Below are positions 55,937 through 64,000 of a stretch of 64,000 bases of DNA, one piece after another. Made by a program: the position numbers and the translations under genes. How positions within the stretch are numbered: position 1 is the stretch's first letter; each line of letters opens with the position of its first letter. Under the pieces are notes generated by a model. The model had not been told where the DNA came from, made no database searches, and saw nothing but the letters and a program-made list of their open reading frames with translations. This DNA is from Pseudorhodoferax aquiterrae (GTDB lineage: Bacteria > Pseudomonadota > Gammaproteobacteria > Burkholderiales > Burkholderiaceae_C): the NCBI RefSeq assembly GCF_014652235.1, contig NZ_BMYK01000006.1, forward strand, positions 62,001 to 126,000, in the 5' to 3' direction.

Positions 55937-56515
55937 ATGCCTCTTCCGCCGCCAGCCCCCCGCGCGCCCGCCCACGACCGCCACATCGTCTACCGCGGCT
56001 TCCACCGCGAGGACGGCCTGTGGGACATCGAAGGCCACCTGCGCGACACCAAGCCCTACGACAAAACCGTCCGGGGCCGCGAACGCGCCGCCGGTGCGCC
56101 TGTGCACGACATGGAAGTGCGCGTGACCATCGACGACCAGATGACCATCGTCGACATCCACGCCGCCATGCTGACCACGCCGTTCGAGGAATGCCCGCGC
56201 GCCGAGCCGCCCGTGCGCCAGTTGATCGGCGCCACGCTGGGCCGCGGCTGGCGCCGCGCGCTGGACGAGGCCATCGGCGGCACGCGCGGCTGCACCCATT
56301 TGCGCGAGCTGCTGTTCGGCACCGCCACGGCCGCATTCCAGACCCTGGGCGCCTACCGCGACCACCTGCGCCAGCAGCGCGGCGAGCCCGAGCCGGTGCG
56401 CACCACCCCACCCTTTTTCATGGGCGGCTGCATGTCCTGGGACTTCGACGGTCCCGTGGTCGCGCGCATCGCCCCCCAATTCATCGGCTGGCACCGCCGC
56501 GAGGAGAAAGCATGA
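55937..56515 (+). CDS. DUF2889 family protein
   Basis: 192 residues from ATG 55937. RHIVYRGFHREDGLWDIEGHLRDTKPYD, VHDMEVRVTIDDQMTIVDIHAAMLTTPF and CPRAEPPVRQLIGATLGRGWRRALDEAIGGTRGCTHLRELL are the DUF2889 signatures. The family is common in proteobacteria and sometimes near aromatic-acid genes; no activity is established. It overlaps the FrnE-like gene by 4 bp (ATGA). Confidence 0.86.
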   Translation: MPLPPPAPRAPAHDRHIVYRGFHREDGLWDIEGHLRDTKPYDKTVRGRERAAGAPVHDMEVRVTIDDQMTIVDIHAAMLTTPFEECPRAEPPVRQLIGATLGRGWRRALDEAIGGTRGCTHLRELLFGTATAAFQTLGAYRDHLRQQRGEPEPVRTTPPFFMGGCMSWDFDGPVVARIAPQFIGWHRREEKA

Positions 56516-57165
56516 GCGCTACGCTTCAGATCGACATCGTCTCCGACGTGGTCTGCCCCTGGTGCTACATCGGCAAGCGCCGGCTCGAGGCCGCGCTGGC
56601 CAGCCCCGAGGCCGCCGGCCTGCCGTCCGTGCGGATCACCTGGCACCCGTTCCAGCTCAACCCCGACCTGCCGGCCGAAGGCATCGCCCGCAAGGCCTAC
56701 CTCGAAGAGAAGTTCGGCGGGGCCGAACGCGCCACCGCCATCTACGAGCGCGTGCGCGCCGCGGGCCGCACGGCCGGGCTGGAGCTCCACATCGACGGCA
56801 TCACGCGCCAGCCCAACACACGCCTGGCGCATGCGCTGATCGACTTCGCGCAGCGCAGCGGCGCCGACGCCAGCGACGTGAAGGAGCGCCTGCTGCGCGC
56901 CTACTTCATCGAGAACCGCTTCATCGGCGATGCCGAGGTGCTGGCCGCCATCGCCGCCGAAGCCGGGCTGGACGCTGGCGCAGCACGCGCGCACCTGGAC
57001 AATCCCGAGGCGCTGGCCGTGATCGACGAGGCCGACCGACAGGCACGCCAGATGGGCGTGAGCGGCGTGCCCTTCTTCATCTTCAACCGCAAGCTCGCGG
57101 TGTCGGGCGCACAGGAGCCGGCCACGCTGGTCGGGGCCATGCGCCAGGCCGCCGCGGCGGCCTGA
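56512..57165 (+). CDS. DsbA-family oxidoreductase, FrnE-like
   Basis: 217 residues. IDIVSDVVCPWCYIGKRRLE carries the CPWC active site; RITWHPFQLNPDLPAEG and QMGVSGVPFFIFN (cis-proline loop) complete the DsbA fold. No signal peptide, so it works in the cytoplasm, like FrnE and 2-hydroxychromene-2-carboxylate isomerase relatives. Coupled to the DUF2889 gene. Confidence 0.92.
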   Translation: MSATLQIDIVSDVVCPWCYIGKRRLEAALASPEAAGLPSVRITWHPFQLNPDLPAEGIARKAYLEEKFGGAERATAIYERVRAAGRTAGLELHIDGITRQPNTRLAHALIDFAQRSGADASDVKERLLRAYFIENRFIGDAEVLAAIAAEAGLDAGAARAHLDNPEALAVIDEADRQARQMGVSGVPFFIFNRKLAVSGAQEPATLVGAMRQAAAAA

Positions 57166-57174
57166 GCCGGGCCG

Positions 57175-57582
57175 TCACGGCTGGCCGTCGCAGGTCTCGG
57201 CCACGCCGGCCAGCCGGACCCAGGGCAGGCGCCGACGGGTCCAGATTTCCCGCCGCGGTGCACCCAGCGCATGGCGCTGCTGCAGCACGCCGGTGCGCAG
57301 CGAATACGACGAAGGGTTCTCCACGGCGCAGGCGTAGAGCGGGCTGCCGCAGTTGCCGCAGAACGCGAGCACCCGCTTGGCGCCGCTCGCCGCCGTCTTG
57401 ACGTAGGTGCGCGGCTCGCCGCGCAGCAGACGGAAGCTGGCCGCGGGCGCGGAGATGTTGGCCCGGAAGGCCGAACCTGAATGCGTCTGGCAGTCCGTGC
57501 AATGGCAGACCGTGGTGGTGCCTGGTTCCACCTGCGCCTCGAACGCGATCGCGCCACAGTGGCATTGGCCTTCGACTTTCAT
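57175..57582 (-). CDS. GFA family zinc-binding protein
   Basis: 135 residues. Zinc ligands are in GQCHCGAIAF, VCHCTDCQTHSGSAF and FCGNCGSPLY, the pattern of the glutathione-dependent formaldehyde-activating (GFA/CENP-V) fold. Most members have unknown substrates; formaldehyde-glutathione chemistry is established for few. Confidence 0.9.
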   Translation of the reverse strand: MKVEGQCHCGAIAFEAQVEPGTTTVCHCTDCQTHSGSAFRANISAPAASFRLLRGEPRTYVKTAASGAKRVLAFCGNCGSPLYACAVENPSSYSLRTGVLQQRHALGAPRREIWTRRRLPWVRLAGVAETCDGQP

Positions 57583-57618
57583 GCTGTTCCTCGGTGTTGG
57601 TGCAAACCACGCGACGGC

Positions 57619-58416
57619 TCACACCGGCGCGTAGTCCCCGGTGCCGTCCGGCCAGACCGTCAGCACCTCGTAGCCGTCCGGCGTCACGGCGACCATGTGC
57701 TCCCACTGGGCCGACAGCGAATGGTCCTGGGTCACCACCGTCCAGCCATCGGCCAGTTCCCGCGTGGCGGCCTTGCCGGCATTGAGCATGGGCTCGATGG
57801 TGAAGACCATGCCGGCTTCGAGCCGCAGCCCCTCGCCGCGCCGGCCGTAGTGCAGCACGTCGGGCGCCTCGTGGTAGTTGCGCCCGATGCCATGGCCGCA
57901 GTAATCGCGCACCACGCTGAAGTGCGCGCGCTGCGCCACGGTCTGGATGGCGTGGCCGATGTCGCCCAGCGTGGCGCCGGGCCGCACCTGCCGGATGCCG
58001 GCGCACATGGCCTCGTAGGTGGTGTCGACCAGGCGGCGCGCCAGCGGGCTCGGGCGGCCGACGCAGAACATGCGGCTGGTGTCGCCGAACCAGCCGTCGT
58101 GGACCACGGCCACGTCGATGTTGACGATGTCGCCCTTCCTGAGGATCTTGTCCGGCGAAGGAATGCCATGGCACACGACGTGGTTGACCGAGGTCAGCAC
58201 GGTCTTGGGATAGCCCTGGTAGCCGATGTTGGCGGGCGTGGCGCGCTGCACCTGCACGATGTGGGCGTGGCAGATGCGGTCGAGCTCTTCGGTGCTGACA
58301 CCCGGCACCACATGCGGCGCAACGACGCTGAGGACCTCGGCCGCCAGGCGGCCGGCCGCGCGCGCCTTGGCGATCTCCTCGGGCGACTTGATGCCGACGG
58401 TGCGGGGCATCAGCAT
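57619..58416 (-). CDS. map: type I methionine aminopeptidase
   Basis: 265 residues. All metal ligands are present: Asp101, Asp112, His175 (CGHGIGRNYHEAP), Glu208 (FTIEPML) and Glu239 (WEHMVAV). It removes N-terminal methionine. The housekeeping map usually lies by rpsB/tsf; this copy instead starts 3 bp after a ParD-like regulator, so it is probably a second map. The start at 58416 or 58410 (MPRTVG) cannot be decided. Confidence 0.92.
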   Translation of the reverse strand: MLMPRTVGIKSPEEIAKARAAGRLAAEVLSVVAPHVVPGVSTEELDRICHAHIVQVQRATPANIGYQGYPKTVLTSVNHVVCHGIPSPDKILRKGDIVNIDVAVVHDGWFGDTSRMFCVGRPSPLARRLVDTTYEAMCAGIRQVRPGATLGDIGHAIQTVAQRAHFSVVRDYCGHGIGRNYHEAPDVLHYGRRGEGLRLEAGMVFTIEPMLNAGKAATRELADGWTVVTQDHSLSAQWEHMVAVTPDGYEVLTVWPDGTGDYAPV

Positions 58417-58419
58417 GGC

Positions 58420-58677
58420 TCAGTGCCTGGCCTTCGCCGCGGCGCGTGGCTTGCCACTGGGCGGCGGCGCCGCGACCGCCGCGATGTCGAAGCCGCCGGC
58501 CAGCTCGGCCCGCACCAGCATCTGGCAGATGTCGCGGTGGTCCAGTCCGGGGTACATCTCGCTGAGCATGCCGATGCGCATCCAGTGCTCGGCCTGCGCG
58601 TTGATGGAACGGCTCAGCGCGTTGCCGGCCACGCGCAGGTTCTCGTGCATGAGGTCTGAAATCTTGACGATGCCCAT
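58420..58677 (-). CDS. ParD-like regulator paired with map
   Basis: 85 residues. IVKISDLMHENLRVAGNALSRSINAQAEHWMRIGMLSEM is the short ParD_like antitoxin fold (ribbon-helix-helix). No ParE toxin follows; instead the next gene, 3 bp on, is map. There is no ribosome site, and TAGAAT (58684-58689 complement) would place the transcript start at or next to the ATG, so the message may be leaderless. A perfect operator-like repeat covers the promoter. Confidence 0.72.
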   Translation of the reverse strand: MGIVKISDLMHENLRVAGNALSRSINAQAEHWMRIGMLSEMYPGLDHRDICQMLVRAELAGGFDIAAVAAPPPSGKPRAAAKARH

Positions 58678-58687
58678 GCGCTAATTC

Positions 58688-58713
58688 TATATGGAACGTA
58701 TATGAACCATATA
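58688..58713. promoter_or_regulatory. inverted repeat, likely ParD-like operator
   Basis: TATATGG-N12-CCATATA, perfect 7-bp arms in an A+T-rich island directly upstream of the ParD-like gene, overlapping its likely promoter. Fits autorepression by an RHH protein. Confidence 0.65.
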
Positions 58714-58754
58714 TTCGCCGGCACGGCGCCGCCGCGCGTGCCGCCGGCCGTTCG

Positions 58755-61079
58755 TCAGCCGTGCATCAGCGTCCACAGCCGCGCCGCCGTCAACGGCATC
58801 TGCAGCTGCGTCGTCTTGCCTGCCAGCCCGTTGCGCGCCAGCGCATCGGCCACGGCGTTGACGATGGTCGGCGTGGCGCCGATGGTGCCGAGCTCGCCCA
58901 CGCCCTTCACGCCCAGCGGGTTGTTCTTGCAAGGCACGCTCTGGTCCATGCGCGTGACGAAGTCGGCGCGCAGGATGTCGGCGCGCGGCACGGCGTAGTC
59001 CATCAGGCTGCCGGCCACGGGCTGGCCGGTCTCGCTGTCGTACACCACCTCCTCGCACAGCGCCTGGCCGATGCCTTGCACGGCACCGCCGTCGAGCTGG
59101 CCAGTCACGATCAGCGGGTTGATCACGCGGCCCACGTCGTTCATCGAGGCGTAGGCCACGACTTCCACGGCGCCGGTCTGCGGGTCGAGCTCGATCTCGC
59201 TGATGTGGCAGCCGTTGGGCCAGGTCGGGCCGGCCACGCTGCTCGTGGAGTCCATGAAGATGCGGCGCTCGGGCTGGCGCGCGGCCAGCTCGAACAGGCC
59301 GATCGAGACGTCGGTGCCGGCCACGGTGAAGGCGCCGCCTTCGTAGCGGATGTCCTCGGCCGCGGCCTCGAGTTCCTTGGCCGCCAGTTCGCGCGCCTTG
59401 GCTATGGTGCGCTCGCTGCCGATGCGCACGGCCGAGCCGCCCGTGAAGATGGAGCGCGAGCCGGCGCTGCCGAAGCCATCGCCGCGGTCGGTGTCGCCCA
59501 GCACCACGCGCACCTTCTCGGGTGGCACGCCGAAGGCGTCGACGACCAGCTGCGCCAGCGAAGTGGCGATGCCCTGGCCCATGGCGTTGACGGCCGAGAA
59601 CACCTCGATCATGCCGTCGGCCTGCACCTCCACCGTCACGCGCTCCTCGAACACGTTGCCGCCGGTCCATTCGAGGAAGGTGGCGATGCCCTGGCCGCGC
59701 CATTTGCCCTGGGCGGCCGAGGCCTTGGCGCGCGCGTCGAAGCCGCTCCAGTCGGCCAGCGCCAGCGCCTGGTCCATCTGCTGCTCGAAGGCGCCCGTGT
59801 CGTAGGTCTGCGCCATCGGGTTCTTGTACGGCATCTGCGCGGGGCGGATGAAGTTGGCCCGGCGCAGCGCGATGCGGTCGATGCCGGTCTGGCGCGCGGC
59901 CTCGTCCATGAGGCGCTCGATGTTGAAGATCGCCTCGGGCCGGCCAGCGCCGCGGTAGGCGCCGGTGGGCGCCTGGTTGGTCAGCACGGCCTGGAAGCGG
60001 AAGTCGATGGTCTGGATGTCGTAGACGCTGGTCTGCACCCAGGGGCCGATCAGCAGCTGGATGGCCACGCCGGTGCCCGTGGCGTAGGCGCCCACGTTGG
60101 CCTGCGAGGCGATGCGCAGCGCGAGGATCCTGCCCTTGTCGTCCAGCGCCAGCTCGGCACGCGCCTGCACGTCGCGGCCGTGGTAGGTCGACAGGAACTC
60201 CTCGCTGCGGTCGGCCACCCACTTCACGCTGCGGCGCAGCTGGTGCGCGGCATGCGCGAGCGCCACGTCCTCCAGGTAGGCGCCGGTCTTCATGCCGAAG
60301 CCGCCGCCCACGTCGCCCACCACCACGCGCGCCTGCTCGCGGGCCAGGCCCAGCGCGTCGGCCACGGTATTGCGCACGCCCGAAGGCATCTGCGTGGACA
60401 TGCGGATGGTCAGCCGGCCATCCGCCGCGTCGACACCGGCCAGCACCGTGCGCGGCTCCAGCGTCAGCGCCACCAGGCGTTGGTGCGTGATGTCCAGCGC
60501 GACACGGTGGTGCGCGCGCGCGAAGGCCTCGGCCGTGGCCTGGGCGTTGCCATGGCGCATCTCGGCGGCGATGTTGTCGGGCGCGGCCTCGGTCAGCACC
60601 GGTGCACCCGGAGACAGCGCCTGCGCCAGCGTGGTCACGGCGGGCAGCTCGGCATAGTCCACGAACACCGCCTCGGCCGCGTCGCGTGCCTGCTGCAGCG
60701 TCTCGGCCACGACCAGGGCGACCGGCTCGCCGACGAAGCGCACACGCTCGTGCGCCAGCGCATGCAGCGGCGGCGTGACGCCCGGTCCGCCGTCGGCACG
60801 CTTGAAGCCGGCCGTGCCGGGCAGCGGCTTGACGCCCGCGGCCACGAGGTCGGCCCCGGTGTAGACGGCCACCACGCCCGCCATGCCGCGCGCGCTCTCG
60901 GCATCCACCGACACGATGCTGGCATGCGGGTAAGGCGAGCGCACGAACACCGCGCGCAGCTGGCCCAGCGGCACCACGTCGTCGGTGAACTGGCCACGGC
61001 CGGCCAGCAAAGCGTCGTCTTCGAGCCGGCGAACCGCCTGGCCGCTGCCAAAACGGGTGGGGGAAGCGAGGGTGTCCAA
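58755..61079 (-). CDS. xanthine-dehydrogenase-family molybdopterin-binding large subunit
   Basis: 774 residues from a TTG at 61079 (AAAGG ribosome site); a GTG at 61115 is an alternative. SGQAVRRLEDDALLAGRGQFTDDV opens the small N-terminal domain; GDVGGGFGMKTGAYLED and GVKGVGELGTIGATP (catalytic Glu) mark the molybdenum-cofactor site. The CoxL signature AYxCSFR of CO dehydrogenase form I is absent (AYRGAGRPE instead), so the substrate is an aldehyde, purine or aromatic heterocycle. The expected small [2Fe-2S] and FAD subunits are not in the window. Confidence 0.85.
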   Translation of the reverse strand: MDTLASPTRFGSGQAVRRLEDDALLAGRGQFTDDVVPLGQLRAVFVRSPYPHASIVSVDAESARGMAGVVAVYTGADLVAAGVKPLPGTAGFKRADGGPGVTPPLHALAHERVRFVGEPVALVVAETLQQARDAAEAVFVDYAELPAVTTLAQALSPGAPVLTEAAPDNIAAEMRHGNAQATAEAFARAHHRVALDITHQRLVALTLEPRTVLAGVDAADGRLTIRMSTQMPSGVRNTVADALGLAREQARVVVGDVGGGFGMKTGAYLEDVALAHAAHQLRRSVKWVADRSEEFLSTYHGRDVQARAELALDDKGRILALRIASQANVGAYATGTGVAIQLLIGPWVQTSVYDIQTIDFRFQAVLTNQAPTGAYRGAGRPEAIFNIERLMDEAARQTGIDRIALRRANFIRPAQMPYKNPMAQTYDTGAFEQQMDQALALADWSGFDARAKASAAQGKWRGQGIATFLEWTGGNVFEERVTVEVQADGMIEVFSAVNAMGQGIATSLAQLVVDAFGVPPEKVRVVLGDTDRGDGFGSAGSRSIFTGGSAVRIGSERTIAKARELAAKELEAAAEDIRYEGGAFTVAGTDVSIGLFELAARQPERRIFMDSTSSVAGPTWPNGCHISEIELDPQTGAVEVVAYASMNDVGRVINPLIVTGQLDGGAVQGIGQALCEEVVYDSETGQPVAGSLMDYAVPRADILRADFVTRMDQSVPCKNNPLGVKGVGELGTIGATPTIVNAVADALARNGLAGKTTQLQMPLTAARLWTLMHG

Positions 61080-61200
61080 AGCTGCGCCTTTCGGGGATCG
61101 GGGTCCATCGGGCACTCCATGGCCCGGATGGCCATGGAGCGGAGCAGCGTCGGAAATTAACAGAAATCGGGCAAGGGCGCGGCGCCTGCGCGACCGCGGT

Positions 61201-61458
61201 TCAGTCCTTCTGGTGACGGTAGGTCCGGTCCATCTCGGGCGACTTGCTGGTGTCCTGCACGCCGCGCTGCAGGTCGCCATGGGCCTGCCGGCCTTCGGGT
61301 GGCACTCGCCCGTCGGTCATGTCCTGCTCGCTCTGGTCGCGCTCGTGCGGCAGGGCCAGGTCGTCGGCCGGCCGCACCAGTGCCCCGGGCCGGGGGCGGC
61401 GGCGCAGGTAGTTGACGCGGGGCTTGGAAGAGCCGGGGGGCCTGTCGTTGGCTGCCAT
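61201..61458 (-). CDS. small basic hypothetical protein
   Basis: 85 residues from ATG 61458, ribosome site GGAGAA. Pro/Arg-rich N terminus (NYLRRRPRPGALVRP), then DQSEQDMTDGRVPPEGRQAHGDLQRGVQDT. No domain recognised. The good ribosome site and non-random composition favour a real gene. Confidence 0.62.
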   Translation of the reverse strand: MAANDRPPGSSKPRVNYLRRRPRPGALVRPADDLALPHERDQSEQDMTDGRVPPEGRQAHGDLQRGVQDTSKSPEMDRTYRHQKD

Positions 61459-61657
61459 GGTGGTGTTCTCCTGGCCACCAGGCGAACCGGGCGGCAATGG
61501 GCAATCTGCAGACTCTGCGGTCCCCGCCGCGCCGGCGGTGTCGGAGAGCAGCCAGAACTGCCGTAGGACGCCCGCGCCACCCTTGACCCTCGCACCAGGT
61601 CCGCCAAATCCGCCCGCGACACGGGGCTGCGCAGCAGTTCGGGTAGATTCCCCGTCC

Positions 61658-62176
61658 ATGCCTGCTCCCGCCGTGCCGCCGCAAGCGCGCGCACCGAGTT
61701 TTTCCGCCGCCGAGTTCCGCCAGGGCCTGTCCATGTTCGCCACCGGCGTGACCATCGTCACCGCGCGCCGGGCCGATGGCCAGCTGATCGGCCTGACCGC
61801 CAATTCCTTCAACTCCGTGTCGCTGAACCCGCCGCTGGTGCTATGGAGCCTGGCACAGGCGGCCTCCTCCATGGCCGCGCTGAGCGCCGGCTCGCACTAC
61901 GCCATCAACATCCTGGCCTCGGACCAGAAGGCACTGGCCGAGCGCTTCGCCCAGCGCGGCGCCGACCGCTGGAGCGGCGTGGCCTGGCGCGAGGGCGTGG
62001 CCGGCGCGCCGCTGCTGGACGGCGCGGCCGCCGTCTTCGAGTGCTTCAACCGCAGCCGCTACGAGGAGGGCGACCATGTCATCTTCGTCGGCGAGGTGGA
62101 GCATTGCGCGCACCGGCCGGGCGCCTCGCCGCTGCTGTTCCACGGCGGGCGCTTCTACACCGAGCATCCCCTGTGA
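61658..62176 (+). CDS. flavin reductase family protein
   Basis: 172 residues from ATG 61658. FRQGLSMFATGVTIVTARRADGQLIGLTANSFNSVSLNPPLVLWSL is the flavin_reductase signature; GDHVIFVGEVEHC follows. It supplies reduced FMN/FAD to a two-component monooxygenase or reduces flavin generally; no oxygenase is next to it. The EamA gene starts 2 bp after its stop. Confidence 0.9.
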   Translation: MPAPAVPPQARAPSFSAAEFRQGLSMFATGVTIVTARRADGQLIGLTANSFNSVSLNPPLVLWSLAQAASSMAALSAGSHYAINILASDQKALAERFAQRGADRWSGVAWREGVAGAPLLDGAAAVFECFNRSRYEEGDHVIFVGEVEHCAHRPGASPLLFHGGRFYTEHPL

Positions 62177-62178
62177 GC

Positions 62179-63078
62179 ATGCCGGCGCAGCGCAAGGACC
62201 ACCTGGACGGCCTGGCGGTGGTCCTGCTGCTGGTCTGCTGCGTGCTCTGGGGCGGCCAGCAGGTGCTGGTCAAGGCCACCATCGCCCACGTGCCGCCGGT
62301 GCTGCAGGGCGCGCTGCGCTTCGTCGCGGCCACACTGTTGCTGATGGGCTGGTGCCGCTGGCGCGGCATTGCGCTGTTCGGGCGCGACGGCTCGCTCGCG
62401 GCGGGCCTGGCTGCGGGCCTGCTGTTCTTCGGCGAATTCGTCTGCCTGTACCTGGGCCTGGTGCACACCACGGCCTCGCGCGCCACGGTGTTCCTGTACA
62501 CCTCGCCGTTCTGGGTGGCGCTGCTGCTGCCCTGGTGGGTGCCCAGCGAGCGGCTGCGGCCGGCGCAGTGGACCGGCCTGGCCTTCGCTTTCGTGGCCGT
62601 GGCCTTCGCGCTGCGCGAGGGCTTCGGCACCGGGCTAGACAGCTGGCGCGGCGACCTGCTGTCGCTGCTGGCGGCGCTGCTGTGGGGGCTGACCACCGTG
62701 CTGATCCGCGCCACCGGCCTCACGCGGCTGGCGCCCGAGAAGCTGCTGTTCTACCAGCTGGTGGTCTGCGCGCTGCTGTTCCCGCCGCTGTCGCTGGCCC
62801 TGGGCGAGCGCTGGGACCTGCAGCTCACGCCGTTCGTCGTGACCTCTCTGCTGCTGCAGACCGTGGTCGGCGCCTTCGCGAGCTACCTGGCCTGGATGTG
62901 GCTGCTGGGCCGCTACCCGGCCACGCGGCTGTCGGCCTTCATCTTTCTGACGCCGCTGTGTGCGCTGGCGTTCGGCGCGCTGGCGCTGCACGAGCCGCTG
63001 ACGCCCAGCCTGCTGGGCGCCATGGCGCTCGTGGCGGCCGGCATCTGGCTGGTCAACCGCGCGCCGCTTCGGCGATGA
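62179..63078 (+). CDS. EamA/DMT-family transporter
   Basis: 299 residues, ten predicted membrane helices in two EamA repeats (VVLLLVCCVLWGGQQVLVKA and LLSLLAALLWGLTTVLIRATG). These drug/metabolite exporters move small solutes; specificity unknown. Start ATG 62179 or the GTG at 62173 that overlaps the previous stop. Confidence 0.86.
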   Translation: MPAQRKDHLDGLAVVLLLVCCVLWGGQQVLVKATIAHVPPVLQGALRFVAATLLLMGWCRWRGIALFGRDGSLAAGLAAGLLFFGEFVCLYLGLVHTTASRATVFLYTSPFWVALLLPWWVPSERLRPAQWTGLAFAFVAVAFALREGFGTGLDSWRGDLLSLLAALLWGLTTVLIRATGLTRLAPEKLLFYQLVVCALLFPPLSLALGERWDLQLTPFVVTSLLLQTVVGAFASYLAWMWLLGRYPATRLSAFIFLTPLCALAFGALALHEPLTPSLLGAMALVAAGIWLVNRAPLRR

Positions 63079-63109
63079 TCGCCCCTTTCCTCCCCTGCAA
63101 GGAAGCCCC

Positions 63110-63688
63110 ATGTCCCTGATCGAGATCCGCAAGCGCAGCCTGACCATCGAGACCACCTACCACGAGGGTGGTCCGCCGGTGGAGACGCCGCTCAAGCTGG
63201 CCGCGGCCTGCGCCGTGATCCGCAACCCCTACGCGGGCCGCTACGAACCCGACCTGATGCCCTTCATGGCCGAGCTGCGCAGCCTCGGCACGCTGCTCGC
63301 GCAGGAACTCGTGGACACGCTGGGCCGCGACAAGGTGGAGGTCTACAGCAAGGCCGCCATCGTCGGCGTGGACGGCGAGATGGAACACGGCGCCGTCTGG
63401 CACGAGGCCGGCGGCTGGGCCATGCGCACGGTGCTGGGCGAGCCCAAGGCCATCGTGCCGGCGGCCAAGGCCGTGGCCGGCGCGGGCTACCGGCTCATGG
63501 TGCCCGTGCACTACATCCACGCCTGCTACGTGCGCAGCCACTTCAACAGCATCGAGGTCGGCATCCAGGATGCCCCCAGGCCCAAGGAGATCCTGTTCGC
63601 CCTCGTGATGGGCACGGGCGGGCGCGTGCACTCGCGCCTGGGCGGCCTGCTCAAGGAAAACGTGTCCGTCCACGACGGACAGCGCTGA
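63110..63688 (+). CDS. amino acid synthesis family protein (DUF1185)
   Basis: 192 residues, AAGGAA ribosome site before ATG 63110. TTYHEGGPPVETPLKLAAACAVIRNPYAGRYEPDL, GDGEMEHGAVWHEAGG and HYIHACYVRSHFNSIEVGIQDAPRP are the PF06684-type signatures. The family is poorly characterised; despite its name no amino acid pathway step is proven. It stops next to the convergent DUF72 gene. Confidence 0.84.
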   Translation: MSLIEIRKRSLTIETTYHEGGPPVETPLKLAAACAVIRNPYAGRYEPDLMPFMAELRSLGTLLAQELVDTLGRDKVEVYSKAAIVGVDGEMEHGAVWHEAGGWAMRTVLGEPKAIVPAAKAVAGAGYRLMVPVHYIHACYVRSHFNSIEVGIQDAPRPKEILFALVMGTGGRVHSRLGGLLKENVSVHDGQR

Positions 63689-64000
63689 TCACGGCTGCGC
63701 CAGCAGCCGCGCCATGGCCTCCACGCTCAAAGGCGCCGAGCCCTCGGCCTTGTTGCCGACCGTGAGGTAGGCGTGGTGGCCCGCCGCCGTGGTCGCGCGC
63801 GCCACGCGGGCCAGCACCTCCCGCGTCTCCAGGTCCGGGTCGACCAGCTTGTCGAAGGGCAGGTACAAGGCCTTGGCGTCCTCGTAGCCATAGGCGCCGT
63901 GCAGGCGGTTCAGGTTCCAGCGGCAGACCATGGGGCCCGGCCACAGTGCGCGCAGCACGGGCAGCTGTTCGGCCATCGGCGGCAGCTTGGCATGGCCGCC
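63689..64000 (-). CDS. DUF72 family protein, C-terminal part (cut by window edge)
   Basis: The minus frame runs off the window end. The visible part ends VCRWNLNRLHGAYGYEDAKAL, RATTAAGHHAYLTVGNKAEGSAPLSVEAMARLL, the conserved DUF72 tail (VNNKAEGSAP type). The fold is a TIM barrel of unknown reaction. The in-frame codons reading GGHAKLPPMAEQ run to the edge, so the start is outside the window. Confidence 0.75.
   Translation of the reverse strand, partial: GGHAKLPPMAEQLPVLRALWPGPMVCRWNLNRLHGAYGYEDAKALYLPFDKLVDPDLETREVLARVARATTAAGHHAYLTVGNKAEGSAPLSVEAMARLLAQP

Noticed and set aside
57619-58677. Classical ParDE toxin-antitoxin pair
   Set aside because: No ParE-like toxin is present; the partner is a methionine aminopeptidase with an intact metal site.
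58755-61079. Carbon monoxide dehydrogenase (form I CoxL)
   Set aside because: The diagnostic AYxCSFR loop is replaced by AYRGAGR, and CoxM and CoxS are absent.

Overview
The window is chromosomal DNA from a high-G+C betaproteobacterium, most likely Burkholderiales and Comamonadaceae-like. The signs are two Bug-type (tripartite tricarboxylate) solute receptors, a GTP-type PEP carboxykinase, a split two-gene MetH, an S-adenosylhomocysteine riboswitch before metH, and a TorF-glnK-amtB nitrogen operon. I cannot fix the genus. There are no rRNA, tRNA, CRISPR, IS or phage genes that I can support. Most genes are tightly packed, and many junctions are 1-4 bp overlaps. Strand bias changes every few kilobases.

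1-10.7 kb: the start of alr (truncated by the window edge), diverging from lplT and a glutathione peroxidase. Next come glycolate oxidase subunits glcE-glcF without glcD, the amtB-glnK-TorF porin operon with a readable sigma-54 promoter and an NtrC-type site, the competence-type ATPase comM, a PEP-CTERM/exosortase-type acyltransferase and a glycine-zipper membrane protein. 10.7-27 kb: metH (pterin, B12 and activation domains) under an SAH riboswitch, a PIN/RHH toxin-antitoxin pair, a GntR-controlled sugar-acid cluster (two Bug receptors, an IlvD/Edd dehydratase, an RraA-like protein), and a second GntR operon that couples an ABC importer to a RutB-like amidohydrolase. A phosphoribosyltransferase, a formamidase-like hydrolase and the separate homocysteine-methyltransferase half of MetH follow, about 12 kb from the other half.

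27-30.5 kb: a lower-G+C accessory cassette of three (perhaps four) overlapping genes: a HEPN-like helical protein, a KGGVGR-type deviant-Walker ATPase and a STAND-like P-loop ATPase with a C-terminal winged helix. It runs straight into recC. The last cassette stop overlaps the recC GTG, and a perfect 10-bp inverted repeat covers that junction. This is the strongest candidate for an undescribed system, possibly anti-phage and linked to RecBCD. 30.5-42.5 kb: recC-recB-recD, a rhodanese, recQ and a DUF1810 gene, all on the plus strand.

42.5-64 kb: a two-domain AAA+ ATPase, threonine ammonia-lyase, a 51-residue membrane peptide, pckG, an MFS transporter, then a LysR gene flanked by two minus-strand small genes whose promoters share an AGGGTTNNCCCTAG element. 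After that: a phosphoesterase, an exported thioredoxin-like protein, a LysR/MFS divergent pair, DUF2889, a FrnE-like oxidoreductase, GFA, a methionine aminopeptidase paired with a ParD-like regulator, an orphan molybdenum hydroxylase large subunit, a flavin reductase, an EamA transporter, a DUF1185 protein and a truncated DUF72 gene.
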